The notes under the pieces: model-generated
Database searches by the model: none
Seen by the model: the letters and a program-made list of their open reading frames with translations, nothing else
What the model was told of the DNA's origin: nothing
Shown here: positions 18,315 to 26,831 of the stretch, piece by piece
Numbering within the stretch: position 1 is the first letter of the stretch
Layout of the letters: each line of letters opens with the position of its first letter
Assembly: GCF_039544005.1 (NCBI RefSeq)
Contig: NZ_BAABKV010000001.1
Location: forward strand, 4,836,001 to 4,900,000
Length of the DNA stretch: 64,000 nt
Source: Kitasatospora paranensis
Lineage (GTDB): Bacteria; Actinomycetota; Actinomycetes; Streptomycetales; Streptomycetaceae
Reading direction: 5' to 3'
Position numbers and translations under genes: made by a program

Positions 18315-18788
18315 GTGCAGGTACTTCAGGTGCAGCTGGCGGTCCAGGCGGACCCGTCCGAGGTCGGCAGGGCACGCCGGTGGGTACGGACCCGGCTGAG
18401 CGGCCACGGGCTGGACCCGGACGCCCCGATCGCGGAGACCCTGGTGCTGGTCGTCTCCGAGCTGGTCACCAACGCGGTCGTGCACACCGGCTGTCCGGCG
18501 GTGCTGCGGCTCAGCATGCCGGTGCCGGACGCGATGTCGGGTGACGCCGTGTCGGTCCCCGTCCGGGTCGAGGTGGCGGACGCCAGCCGGACGGCGCCCG
18601 CGCCGCGGCACGCCGGCGGCGAGGCCACCAACGGCCGGGGCCTGGAACTCGTCGAGCTGCTGTGCGACCGCTGGGGCTGGTACCCGGACGGTTCCGGGAA
18701 GCGGGTCTGGTGCGAGATCGACCCGAACGCCACGGCCGCCGTCGCGGCCGAGGTGCCCGTCATGGACGAGTTCGCCTGGCAGCTCTGA
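18315..18788 (+). CDS. ATP-binding anti-sigma/regulatory protein, HATPase_c_2 (RsbW/SpoIIAB-like)
   Basis: A 157-residue GHKL-fold protein of the RsbW-like family. The N box is SELVTNAVVHTG (about 55-66), and the G1/G2-like region is TNGRGLELVELLCDRWGW. These proteins usually act as anti-sigma kinases or partners of anti-anti-sigma factors; streptomycetes have dozens and no partner is adjacent. GTG at 18315 is chosen because GGAG lies 5 nt upstream and the beta-strand VQVLQVQLAV begins right there. A stop follows with no downstream gene on this strand. Confidence 0.8.
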   Translation: MQVLQVQLAVQADPSEVGRARRWVRTRLSGHGLDPDAPIAETLVLVVSELVTNAVVHTGCPAVLRLSMPVPDAMSGDAVSVPVRVEVADASRTAPAPRHAGGEATNGRGLELVELLCDRWGWYPDGSGKRVWCEIDPNATAAVAAEVPVMDEFAWQL

Positions 18789-19232
18789 CCGCCCGCCGCA
18801 CGCCCACCGCACGCCCGTCGGCCGCCCGCCGCAGACACCGCCGCAGGCCTTTCGGCCGCCCGCCCGGCATCCGTCGGCCTCGTGCCCCGCCCGGCGCCGC
18901 CACCCACCCCCGGTGCTGCCCTCTGCCCTGCCTGCCGCCCCTGACCGCGTTCGTCGCTTTTCTCCGCTTTTCTCTGCCTCTGCCCGGCGCACGCCGGGGG
19001 CGTGCCGTCCGCCGCCGGCAGCCGTTGCCACCTCCGCCCTCCGACCCGCCGCCCGGATCCGATCCGAATGTCGGACAAGCCATTGACGTGACGTATCCGA
19101 CTGATCACCCTTGGGTGCGGCTCTCCGTTGCGAGGGGACGCCGAGGGAAGCCCAGGCGGGCCAGCATGGGGGGACAGCGCTGCCCACCGCCGACCGGCCT
19201 CCTCGGCGAGTGCGGAGTGCCGGCGTGCGGGT
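18789..19232. other. convergent intergenic region, 444 nt
   Basis: Lies between the 3' ends of the HATPase gene and the GlxA-like gene. It is pyrimidine-rich on the plus strand (many CCGCC/CTCT blocks). I found no perfect long stem and no supported gene. Confidence 0.4.
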
Positions 19233-20294
19233 TCAGGCCCCGTGCGCCCGTTCGGACGGCGGCGCGGCGTGCATCCGGGATGCGGGCGCCACGCCGCCGC
19301 CCGGGGCGCGCCGCGGTTCCGGCACGACGGCGCGGAAGGTCCGCCGGTAGGCGGTCGGGGCCACGTCGAGGCGGCCGCGCAGCTGGAGCCGGAGCGAACC
19401 TGCCGTGCCGAAGCCGGAGCGCCGCGCCACCTCGTCGATCGACAGTTCGGTCTCCTCCAGCAACTGCCGTGCCAGTTCGGTGCGCTGGACGGTCAGCCAC
19501 TCGCCCGGGCTGCTGCCGGTCTCGGCCCGGAAGCGCCGGGTGAACGTCCGTACGCTCATCCCGGCCCGGTCGGCGAGCTCCCGCAGGCCGAGCGTCTGCG
19601 ACAGGTGGTCGAGTGCCCAGGCGCGGACGGCGGCGGTGCCCGCACCGGCGTCGGCGGGTACCGGTCCGGGCGCCCGTACGTACTGCTTCTGCCCGCCCTC
19701 CCGCCACGGCGGGACCAGGCACGTCCGGGCCACCGCGTTGGCGACCGCGCTGCCGTGGTCGCGGCGCACGATGTGCAGGCAGAGGTCGACCCCGGCGGCG
19801 ACCCCGCCCGAGGTCAGCACGTCGCCGTCGTCCGTGAACAGCACGTCCGGATCCAGCCGGACCTTCGGGAAGAGCCGCGCGAACTCCTCCGTGTAGGCCC
19901 AGTGCGTGGTGGCCGGGCGGCCGTCCAGCAGGCCCGCCGCGGCCAGCACGAACGCGCCGGTGCAGATCGACACCAGCCGGGTGCCGGGCCGGATCCGGGC
20001 CAGGGCGGCGGCCACCCGCGGGTCGGCTTCGGCCGTGGCGCCGCCCCGCTGCGCCGGGACCACCACGGTGTCCGCCTCGGCCAGCAGTTCGGGCCCGTGG
20101 TCGACGACCACCCTGAAGTCGGTGCTGGTGGTCACCGGGAGCCCGTCCACGGTGCAGGTCGCCACCCGGTACAGCGGCTGCCCGGCCGGACCCCGGGCGG
20201 ACTCGAAGATCCGGGCCGGGATGCCCAGTTCGAACGCGATCACGCGGTCCAGTGCCAGCACCGCCACCCGGTGCACCTGCCCCTGCTCGGTCAT
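19233..20294 (-). CDS. GlxA-family transcriptional regulator (DJ-1/PfpI amidotransferase-like + AraC HTH)
   Basis: A 353-residue regulator. The N-terminal half (about 8-190) is a DJ-1/PfpI-type domain with the nucleophile-elbow Cys in SICTGAFVLAAAGLLDG. The C-terminal half is an AraC DNA-binding domain (about 225-325) with both helix-turn-helix units, LRELADRAGMSVRTFTRRFR and SIDEVARRSGFGTAGSL. The strand remains open far upstream, but ATG at 20294 gives the normal family N-terminus (VAVLALDRVIAFELGIP). It is divergent from an MFS transporter 84 nt away, which it may control. Confidence 0.88.
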   Translation of the reverse strand: MTEQGQVHRVAVLALDRVIAFELGIPARIFESARGPAGQPLYRVATCTVDGLPVTTSTDFRVVVDHGPELLAEADTVVVPAQRGGATAEADPRVAAALARIRPGTRLVSICTGAFVLAAAGLLDGRPATTHWAYTEEFARLFPKVRLDPDVLFTDDGDVLTSGGVAAGVDLCLHIVRRDHGSAVANAVARTCLVPPWREGGQKQYVRAPGPVPADAGAGTAAVRAWALDHLSQTLGLRELADRAGMSVRTFTRRFRAETGSSPGEWLTVQRTELARQLLEETELSIDEVARRSGFGTAGSLRLQLRGRLDVAPTAYRRTFRAVVPEPRRAPGGGVAPASRMHAAPPSERAHGA

Positions 20295-20378
20295 CGTGCG
20301 CGTCCTTCCGCCGGTTGCCGCCACATTGTGACCCGGGAACCCCTGGCACCCGAAGTGGTCTGGACCAAAAATTCTGCT

Positions 20379-21623
20379 GTGCCCGAACTGAGATCCGCGC
20401 CCGCCCCCGTCGACCCGGCCCTCCGGAGCCCGGCCATCTGGTCCCGCAACTTCCGGCTCTACTTCACCGCCCGCAGCTCCGGCCTGCTCAGCGACGCGAT
20501 GCTCCCGGTCGCGGTCTCCGCCGGCCTGATCGGCGCGGGCCACCCGCTCGGCAGCGTCGGCTACGCGATGGCCTTCCTGATGGCCCCGTTCGCCGGCCTG
20601 GTCCTGCTCGGCGGCGTCCTCGCCGACCGGTTCACCGCCCGCCGGCTGATGATCACCGCCGACCTCGTCAACCTGGTCACCCGGATCCTGATGGCGGTGC
20701 TGTTCTTCCACGGCGTCCAGCAGCTCTGGCAGCTGTACGGCCTGCTCGCACTGGCCGGAGCGGCCGCCGCGATGTTCCAGCCGGGCGCCGCGTCCACCGT
20801 GCCGCTGGTCGCGCGCGACGTGCAGGGCGCCAACGGCGTGCTGCGCACCTCGGAGGCGCTCACCACGCTGCTCGGTCCGGCCGTCGCCGGCGTCCTGGCC
20901 GGCGCCGCCGCGACCGGCTGGGTGATGGTGATCGCCGCGGTCGCCTACGGCCTGAGCGCCGGCTGCCTGCTGACGCTGCGGCTCGGCACCGTTCCCGCGC
21001 CGCCGCCCGGGGACAGCCTGTGGCGCAACCTGGTCGTCGGATGGCGCGAGTTCCGCTCCCGCAGCTGGATGTGGGGCGTCATCGTGATCTGGATGTTCTA
21101 CAGCGTGCTGTGCTTCGGCCCGCTGTTGCCGATCGCCGCCGGCCTGATCGTCCCGGCCCACGGCTCCACGGCGTACGGCCTGCTCAACGGGGCGTTCGGG
21201 GCCGGCACCGTGGCCGGCGGGCTGATCGCCATTCGGGTGAAGCCGCAGCGTCCGCTGCTCGGCGGGGCGCTCGGGATGCTGGCCTTCCCGCTCTACCCGC
21301 TCGCCATCGTGCTCGGCCTGCCGGTGCCGCTGCTCGCCCTGTGCTTCCTGGTCGCCGGGGCGGGCACGACCTTCTGGGGCGTGATGTGGGCGACCAACGT
21401 GCAGACCCAGGTGCCCGGCGAGGTCCTCAACCGGATCCACGCGTACGAGGTGGCCGGCTCGGTCTGCATGGCCCCGGTCGGTGCCGCGCTTGCCGGCCCC
21501 GCGGCCGCGGCCTTCGGGCCCAGGGCCGTCCTGAGCGCGGGCGCCCTGGTCGGCCTGCTGGTGGTCGCGGCGCTGCTGCTGGCCCGCCCGATCCGTGAGC
21601 TGCGGCGGATCGACGGGCGCTGA
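20379..21623 (+). CDS. MFS transporter (multidrug/macrolide-efflux-like)
   Basis: A 414-residue membrane protein with about 12 hydrophobic helices, resembling actinobacterial MFS exporters with sequence NFRLYFTARSSGLLSDAMLP at the N-terminus. A loop 2-3 motif variant is visible in GGVLADRFTARRLM. The substrate is unknown. The GTG at 20379 is used because it sits just upstream of the conserved region; no clear ribosome binding site exists, so a leaderless transcript or a different start is possible. The divergent GlxA-like gene suggests local regulation. Confidence 0.82.
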   Translation: MPELRSAPAPVDPALRSPAIWSRNFRLYFTARSSGLLSDAMLPVAVSAGLIGAGHPLGSVGYAMAFLMAPFAGLVLLGGVLADRFTARRLMITADLVNLVTRILMAVLFFHGVQQLWQLYGLLALAGAAAAMFQPGAASTVPLVARDVQGANGVLRTSEALTTLLGPAVAGVLAGAAATGWVMVIAAVAYGLSAGCLLTLRLGTVPAPPPGDSLWRNLVVGWREFRSRSWMWGVIVIWMFYSVLCFGPLLPIAAGLIVPAHGSTAYGLLNGAFGAGTVAGGLIAIRVKPQRPLLGGALGMLAFPLYPLAIVLGLPVPLLALCFLVAGAGTTFWGVMWATNVQTQVPGEVLNRIHAYEVAGSVCMAPVGAALAGPAAAAFGPRAVLSAGALVGLLVVAALLLARPIRELRRIDGR

Positions 21624-21730
21624 ACGGTGGCCGGCCGACCGCCCTCCGCCGGAGCGGGTGGCCCGATCCTGACGAAAGCTGGCAGTCAGGCCACTCGTCC
21701 TTCCCGGGGCCGCCCGGGAGACTCTCCGGT

Positions 21731-23032
21731 GTGACCGAACTGACCACCCGTCCGACCGCCCGGAAGCCCGCCCGACCGCCCCGCGTCCACTACGCCTGGG
21801 TGGTGGCCGGCCTCGCCCTCCTCGTCCTCGTCGGCTCGGCCGGCATGCGCTCCGCCCCCGGCCTGATGATGGACGCGCTGAACAGCGAGTTCGGCTGGTC
21901 GCACGCCACCATCAGCAGCGCCGTCTCGGTCAACCTCACCCTGTACGGGCTGACCGCGCCGTTCGCCGCGGCGCTGATGGACCGCTTCGGCGTCCGGCTG
22001 GTGGTGGTCTGCGCCCTGCTGCTGATATCCGTCGGCGCCGGACTGACCGTGCTGATGACGCAGAGCTGGCAGCTGATCCTGTGCTGGGGCGTGCTGGTCG
22101 GACTCGGGAGCGGCTCGATGGCGGGCGCCTTCGCGACCACCGTCACCGGTCGCTGGTTCCAGGCCCGGCAGGGGCTGGTCACCGGGGTCCTCACCGCCGC
22201 CGGCGCCGCGGGCAACCTCGTCTTCATGCCGCTGCTGGCCTCGCTGGTGGAGAACCAGGGCTGGCGCACGGCCGTGGTGGTCGTCTCGCTGACCGCGACC
22301 GCCGTCGCCGTCCCCGTCCTGCTGCTGATGCGCGAGCGCCCCGCCGACCTGGGCCTGCTGCCGTACGGTGCCACCGAGCCGCCGCCCGCGCCGGTGGTGG
22401 ACGGCAGTGCGCTGGCCCGCTCGCTGCGGGTGCTGCGGGGCGCCTCGACCAGCCGGGCGTTCTGGCTGCTGGCCGGCTCCTTCGCGATCTGCGGGGCCAC
22501 CACCGCCGGCCTGGTCGGCACCCACTTCATCCCGGCGGCGCACGACCACGGCCTGCCGGTCACCACCGGTGCGAGCCTGCTGGCCCTGGTCGGCGTGTTC
22601 GACGTGGTCGGGACGATCGCCAGCGGTTGGTTCACCGACCGCTTCGACTCGCGGCGGCTGCTGATCGTCTACTACGCGCTGCGCGGCCTGTCCCTGCTCT
22701 TCCTGCCGCAGCTGTTCGGCCATGCGCTGCAGCCGCCGATCCTGGCCTTCGTGATCTTCTACGGCCTGGACTGGGTGGCAACCGTCCCGCCGACCGTCGC
22801 GCTCTGCCGGCGGCACTTCGGCCCGGACGCCCCGATCGTCTTCGGCTGGGTGCTGGCCGCCCACCAGATCGGCGCCGCCGTGGTCGCCGCCCTGGCGGGC
22901 GTGGTCCGCGACCGCTTCGGCGACTACGACCTGGCCTGGTACGCAGCGGGCGGGCTGTGCGCGGTGGCCGTCCTGCTCTGCCTCGCCCTGCGCGGACGCC
23001 CGGCCGGGACACCGGCCCTGGCCGGGGCCTGA
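21731..23032 (+). CDS. MFS transporter, oxalate/formate-antiporter-like subfamily
   Basis: A 433-residue permease with 12 predicted membrane helices. It begins RVHYAWVVAGLALLVLVGSAG, the pattern typical of the OFA/monocarboxylate-type MFS branch, and contains the loop motif AALMDRFGVRLVV and a central cytoplasmic loop around residues 205-235. Its substrate could be an organic anion, but this is only family-level inference. GTG at 21731. The gene is 107 nt after the previous transporter on the same strand. Confidence 0.82.
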   Translation: MTELTTRPTARKPARPPRVHYAWVVAGLALLVLVGSAGMRSAPGLMMDALNSEFGWSHATISSAVSVNLTLYGLTAPFAAALMDRFGVRLVVVCALLLISVGAGLTVLMTQSWQLILCWGVLVGLGSGSMAGAFATTVTGRWFQARQGLVTGVLTAAGAAGNLVFMPLLASLVENQGWRTAVVVVSLTATAVAVPVLLLMRERPADLGLLPYGATEPPPAPVVDGSALARSLRVLRGASTSRAFWLLAGSFAICGATTAGLVGTHFIPAAHDHGLPVTTGASLLALVGVFDVVGTIASGWFTDRFDSRRLLIVYYALRGLSLLFLPQLFGHALQPPILAFVIFYGLDWVATVPPTVALCRRHFGPDAPIVFGWVLAAHQIGAAVVAALAGVVRDRFGDYDLAWYAAGGLCAVAVLLCLALRGRPAGTPALAGA

Positions 23033-23056
23033 CGCGAGCTCCTCGTAAGGGTCATC

Positions 23057-23062
23057 TAGGCT
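23057..23062 (+). promoter_or_regulatory. -10 element (TAGGCT) of a probable leaderless GNAT mRNA
   Basis: TAGGCT matches the streptomycete housekeeping -10 hexamer and ends 8 nt before the ATG at 23071. Transcription would therefore start at or next to the start codon, implying a leaderless or near-leaderless mRNA. This fits the lack of a ribosome binding site there. Confidence 0.55.
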
Positions 23063-23070
23063 GGGTGACC

Positions 23071-23598
23071 ATGACGATGGTCTTCACCCTGGACCCGGAC
23101 CCCACCCCCGGACTGCGGGCCGAGGTCGTCGACCTCTGGACGGCGGTCAGCAACGCCGGGGGTGCGGTCGGCTTCGTCCCCCCGGTCACCGCCGAGCGGG
23201 TCCGCCCCACCGCGGAACGGCAGCTCGCCGGCATCGGCCCGGACGGTCCCGACCGGCTCCTGATCGGCCGCGAGCCCGGCACCGGCCGGCTCGCCGCCGT
23301 CCTGTTCTTCGAGTCCCAGCGCTTCGACCTCATGGAGCACTGGCGACTGCTCAAGCGGGTCATGGTGCACCCGGCCCTGCAGGGCCGCGGCTACGGCGGC
23401 CAACTGCTCGCGGAGGCCGAGCGCATCGCCCGCGGCTGGGGCCTGGCAGGGCTGCGCCTGACCCTGCGCGGCGGCCACGACCTGGAGACCTTCTACGGCC
23501 GCAGCGGCTACACCGAGGTCGGCCGGGTGCCCGGCGCGATCCGGGTCGCCCCCGGCGACGACCGCGACGACGTCACCATGTGGCTCGACCTGCGCTGA
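23071..23598 (+). CDS. GNAT family N-acetyltransferase
   Basis: A 175-residue acetyltransferase. The acetyl-CoA binding signature is VMVHPALQGRGYGGQLLAEA (motif A, about 90-109). It is followed by LRLTLRGGHDLETFYGRSGY, the C-terminal beta-bulge region. Its substrate is unknown. Alternative starts are GTG 23065 and ATG 23077; ATG 23071 was chosen from its position relative to the -10 element. Confidence 0.88.
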   Translation: MTMVFTLDPDPTPGLRAEVVDLWTAVSNAGGAVGFVPPVTAERVRPTAERQLAGIGPDGPDRLLIGREPGTGRLAAVLFFESQRFDLMEHWRLLKRVMVHPALQGRGYGGQLLAEAERIARGWGLAGLRLTLRGGHDLETFYGRSGYTEVGRVPGAIRVAPGDDRDDVTMWLDLR

Positions 23599-23779
23599 GC
23601 CCGGCCGGCCGGGTACACCAGCCCACCGACCGCGCCGGGAGCGCACGCAGCCCCCTGCGGCCGCCGCCGTAGGGCATGCTTCACTGGGAGGCTGTGACAT
23701 CCCATCCGGCTCCCGGGGGCCCCGCCCCCGCCGCCGGCAGCACCACCCGCCGTACCCCAGCAGCGAAGGACGCCCACCC

Positions 23780-24106
23780 GTGAGCAGCAAGTCGCACGCC
23801 ACGCTCCGCTACACCTCCCTGCGGGCCAGCATCTTCCTCGGCTGCCTGCTGATCGCCCTGCTGCTCGGGCACTTCGGCGTCATCCCGGTCGCCGGCGGCT
23901 CGGGCGTGGTCTTCCTGGTGCTGCTCGCCGGCCTGGTCTCCGCGCCGATCAGCTACGTGGCGCTCAGCCGCCAGCGGGACGAGATGTCCGAGCAGATCGC
24001 CGGCCGGGTCGACGGCATCCGGTCGCGCACCGCCAAGCGGATCGCCGCGCAGAACGCCGAGGAGGACGCGGCCGACGACGCCGCCCGTGCCGCCGCCCAG
24101 AACTGA
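23780..24106 (+). CDS. DUF4229 domain-containing two-helix membrane protein
   Basis: A 108-residue protein with two membrane helices (IFLGCLLIALLLGHFGVI, about 19-36; VVFLVLLAGLVSAPISYVAL, about 43-62). A basic/acidic cytoplasmic tail rich in Ala, Asp and Glu follows (SRQRDEMSEQIAGRV). This is the standard DUF4229 layout. The function is unknown. The start is GTG at 23780. The LacI regulator starts 1 nt after its stop, suggesting translational coupling. Confidence 0.85.
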   Translation: MSSKSHATLRYTSLRASIFLGCLLIALLLGHFGVIPVAGGSGVVFLVLLAGLVSAPISYVALSRQRDEMSEQIAGRVDGIRSRTAKRIAAQNAEEDAADDAARAAAQN

Positions 24107-24107
24107 C

Positions 24108-25106
24108 GTGCCGGGGCCCGCGCGCCGTCCCACCGGGCGCGACGTGGCACGGCTGGCCGGCGTCTCGCAGGCCACCGTCTCCCTGGTGTTCTCCGGGCCC
24201 GAGGGCGGTCACCGCGTCTCCGAGGCCACCCGCGAGCGCGTCCGCGCCGCCGCGGACCGGCTCGGCTACCGCCCGCAGGCCGCCGGCCGGCAGCTGCGGC
24301 TCGGCCGCAGCGGCATGGTGATGCTGGCCGTCCCCAACCTGCTCGGCCCGTTCTTCGGCCGGGTGCTGTCCGGCGCCCACGAGGAGGCACACCGGCGCGG
24401 CCTGGCCGTGGTGGTCAGCTCCGGCTGGGACGGCGCCACCCTTGCCGAGGCCGCCACCGCCGGCCGCTTCGACGGACTGCTGGTCTGCTCCCCGGACGAC
24501 AGCCAGCTCGGCGGGCTGCCCGCCGCCATGCCCACCGTCTTCCTGGACGCGGACCCGGCACTCGACCCGGCCCGGCCGACCGTCGAGCTGGACGTCGCCG
24601 CCGGCATGCGGGCCGCCGTCGACCACCTCGCCGCGCTCGGGCACCGGCGGATCGGGCACCTGCGCTCCACCCTCTCGGCGCACACCTTCCGCGTCCGGCA
24701 GGCCGCCTTCGAGGCCGCCACCGCCGACCTGGAGGTGATCGAGGCCGGCGTCAGCCTGAACGAGGGCGCGGCCGCCGCACGGGTCGTCGCGCGCGAGCTG
24801 CTCGGCCGGGCCGACCGGCCGGCCGCGATCATCTGCGACGACGACGTCGTCGCCTCCGGCCTCTACCAGGCCGCGGCGGAACTCGGCCTCGCCATCCCCG
24901 CGGACGTCTCCGTGGTCGGCATCGACAACGTGCCGGTGGCCGACCTGCTCGTGCCGCCGCTGACCACCGTCGACCTTCCCGGGGAGGAGCTCGGCCGCTG
25001 GGGCGTCACGGCACTGGCCGCCCTCCTGGACGGCGATCCGGTCGCCCCGACCGCCCCCCTGCCCACCACCCTGGTCGTCCGCGACTCCACCCGCCGGGCG
25101 GACTGA
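24108..25106 (+). CDS. LacI-family transcriptional regulator
   Basis: A 332-residue repressor. The N-terminal HTH and hinge lie in GRDVARLAGVSQATVSLVFS, and the hinge helix in RLGYRPQAAGRQLR. The effector domain is a type 1 periplasmic-binding fold with the C-terminal SVVGIDNVPVADLLVPPLTT typical of LacI/GalR sugar-responsive proteins. The TGACGTG junction with the DUF4229 gene supports GTG 24108; GTG 24087 is an in-frame alternative. No transport operon is adjacent except the convergent MFS gene. Confidence 0.85.
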   Translation: MPGPARRPTGRDVARLAGVSQATVSLVFSGPEGGHRVSEATRERVRAAADRLGYRPQAAGRQLRLGRSGMVMLAVPNLLGPFFGRVLSGAHEEAHRRGLAVVVSSGWDGATLAEAATAGRFDGLLVCSPDDSQLGGLPAAMPTVFLDADPALDPARPTVELDVAAGMRAAVDHLAALGHRRIGHLRSTLSAHTFRVRQAAFEAATADLEVIEAGVSLNEGAAAARVVARELLGRADRPAAIICDDDVVASGLYQAAAELGLAIPADVSVVGIDNVPVADLLVPPLTTVDLPGEELGRWGVTALAALLDGDPVAPTAPLPTTLVVRDSTRRAD

Positions 25107-25208
25107 GCCGCCGCACGGGCCCGCCGCAGGAGCCTCCGGGACCGGTGCGGGGTCGGGAGTGCCGCCGGGTCGGGAGTGCCGCGTGGCAGAGGCCGGGAGC
25201 GGTCCGGG

Positions 25209-26425
25209 TCAGTGCGCGCCGACGGCCTCGGGAGCCGGAAGCCGGTCGCCCGGCAGCGCCGCGCGGAACCACCCGCGGCAGCCGAACAGCAGCAGAGCGC
25301 CCGCCCCGATCCCGGCCACCGCGCACAGCGCGACCTGGAACAGCGAGGCGTCGACCAGCGCCCCGGAGACGGCGTACCCCGCCGCGTTGCCGGTCGCGAA
25401 GAGCGTGATCAACCAGGCGAAGGCCTCGGTGACCGTGCCGGTCGGCGCCAGTTCGGCGACCAGCACGAAGGCTGCCGCCAGCAGCGGAGCCAGCCCGACG
25501 CCGGACAGCAGCGCCAGCCCGGCCATCGCCCACGGCGCGGGCAGCGACAGCAGCGGCACGAACGAGGCGGCCATCAGCAGGGCGATCACCCAGGTGCGGG
25601 TGGCGGTGCTGGAGCGCCAGCGCACCGCGCCGTAGCCGAGCGCGCCCACCAGCCCGCCGACCGCGGCCAGCGCCAGCAGCAGCCCGGCCCCGCCGGGCAG
25701 CGCGCCAGGGTGCCGCTCGGCGTACGCGATGAACAGCACGCTCTGCGCGCCGACCGTCCAGCCGGCCCCGGCCAGGCCGACCAGCAGCAGGACCAGGCCG
25801 GGGAGCGCAGCGGGCCGAGCAGGCCGGCGGAGGCGGACCGGGCGGGGGCGCGCCAGGAGCGGGCCGGTCCGGCCGTCGCCACCACCAGTGCGCCGAGCAG
25901 GCCGAGCGCGGCCGCCGTCCACAGGGCCGCCGACGGGCCGAATCCGGCCGTGATGCCGGCCACCGCGAGCGGGCCCGCGACGTAGAGGATCTGCTGCGAG
26001 GCGGAGTCGAAGGCGTAGGCGGTGTCGAGCTGCTCCTCGGCGACGACCGCCGGCCACAGGGCCCGCAGGCAGGGTTCGAGCGGTGGCATGGCGAGGCCGG
26101 CGAGGGCGGCGCCGGTCAGCGCGGCGGCCGGGGAGCCGGGGGCGACGGCGAGCAGGGCGTAGCCGAGCCCGGCGACGACGGCGGTGGTCAGCAGGACCCG
26201 GGGCTGGCCGGTGCGGTCCACGATCCGGCCGAGCACCGGTCCGCCGATCGCGGCGGCGATGGCGTACGCGGCGGTCGCCAGGCCGATCCTGCTGTACGGC
26301 GCGCCCGCCTCGCGCAGGGCGAGGGCGATCACCAGGCCGGTCATGCCGGCCGGGAGACGGCCGAGGAGGGTGCCGAGGAGGAGCCTGGAGACGTGCGGGG
26401 CGCGGAGCAGCGCGAGATAGCCCAT
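25209..26425 (-). CDS. MFS transporter (frameshift near 25800-25803)
   Basis: A permease of about 405 residues after one base is restored. The N-terminal half (LRAPHVSRLLLGTLLGRLPAG, loop motif GPVLGRIVDRTGQPRVLL) and the C-terminal half (LVLLLVGLAGAGWTVGAQSV onward) are in different frames. They meet at a four-G/C run (25800-25803), where one extra base gives a continuous protein with about 12 helices. The ATG start lies 7 nt from a perfect 14-bp palindrome in an unusually AT-rich patch, suggesting tight repression. The substrate is unknown. Confidence 0.78.
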
Positions 26426-26432
26426 ACCTGAA

Positions 26433-26446
26433 GTTATACGTATAAC
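26433..26446. promoter_or_regulatory. perfect palindrome GTTATACGTATAAC, putative operator
   Basis: This 14-bp self-complementary sequence lies 8 nt upstream of the MFS start codon (26425, minus strand), inside an AT-rich island that contrasts with the surrounding GC-rich DNA. It could overlap the -10 of the minus-strand promoter. Position and symmetry suggest an operator for a dimeric repressor; the repressor is not encoded beside it. Confidence 0.6.
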
Positions 26447-26525
26447 CAGAGCGGTCGGTCAATCGAGGCCCTGGCGGGGCGGGCTGCTTCGTGGCCGTAG
26501 CTCACGGCGTCTCTCAAACAAGAGC

Positions 26526-26556
26526 TTTGAACATCTCAAATGTTTACTGCTAATCT
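26526..26556 (+). promoter_or_regulatory. promoter (TTGAAC-18-TAATCT) with overlapping operator-like inverted repeat
   Basis: TTGAAC at 26527-26532 and TAATCT at 26551-26556 are 18 nt apart, a good housekeeping sigma promoter. Transcription would start near 26562-26564, at the ATG of the Cys-rich leader. TTTGAACATCTCAAA (26526-26540), a perfect 5-bp inverted repeat, covers the -35. A second TCTCAAA at 26512-26518 gives a 22-bp direct spacing. Confidence 0.6.
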
Positions 26557-26563
26557 TCCGGCC

Positions 26564-26725
26564 ATGACCACCCCAGGCGCAGCCCACCGGCACGGGACGA
26601 GCACTCCGCTCGCCCCCTGCGGCGCGCGCCCGGACGGTGCCGGCCGTACCCGCGCCTCCCACCGCACCCGGGTCGCCGGCTGCGCCTGCGCCCTCGGCTG
26701 TATCTGCGCCTCCAGCTGTATCTAG
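26564..26725 (+). CDS. Cys-rich leader peptide (53 aa) upstream of symporter
   Basis: Short reading frame whose last 14 codons before the stop contain five Cys (CACALGCICASSCI), with one more Cys near residue 19 and several His/Arg in the middle. It begins at the predicted transcription start, so translation would be leaderless. The stop lies 106 nt before the symporter ATG. Actinobacteria have known Cys-rich leader peptides that couple cysteine availability to downstream expression, and the DAACS family includes cystine importers. I infer an attenuator-type uORF. An upstream in-frame ATG (26540) overlaps the promoter and is unlikely. Confidence 0.6.
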   Translation: MTTPGAAHRHGTSTPLAPCGARPDGAGRTRASHRTRVAGCACALGCICASSCI

Positions 26726-26831
26726 GCGGCACGCCTCCTCCCGACCCGGGCCCTTCCCCGCCCGCGCGTCCCGCCGTGCCGCCGCGCTCTCCCCTCCCCC
26801 GCCTGCCGCCCCACTCCGGAGTCGCATCCCC

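Noticed and set aside
20295-21440. N-terminal extension of the GlxA-like regulator across the divergent MFS gene
   Set aside because: The extension is the antisense shadow of the transporter; the family N-terminus begins at 20294.
25139-25190. Direct repeat GTCGGGAGTGCCG after the LacI gene as an attachment site or mobile-element mark
   Set aside because: The two copies are close together with no integrase, tRNA or composition change nearby, so it is probably local slippage.
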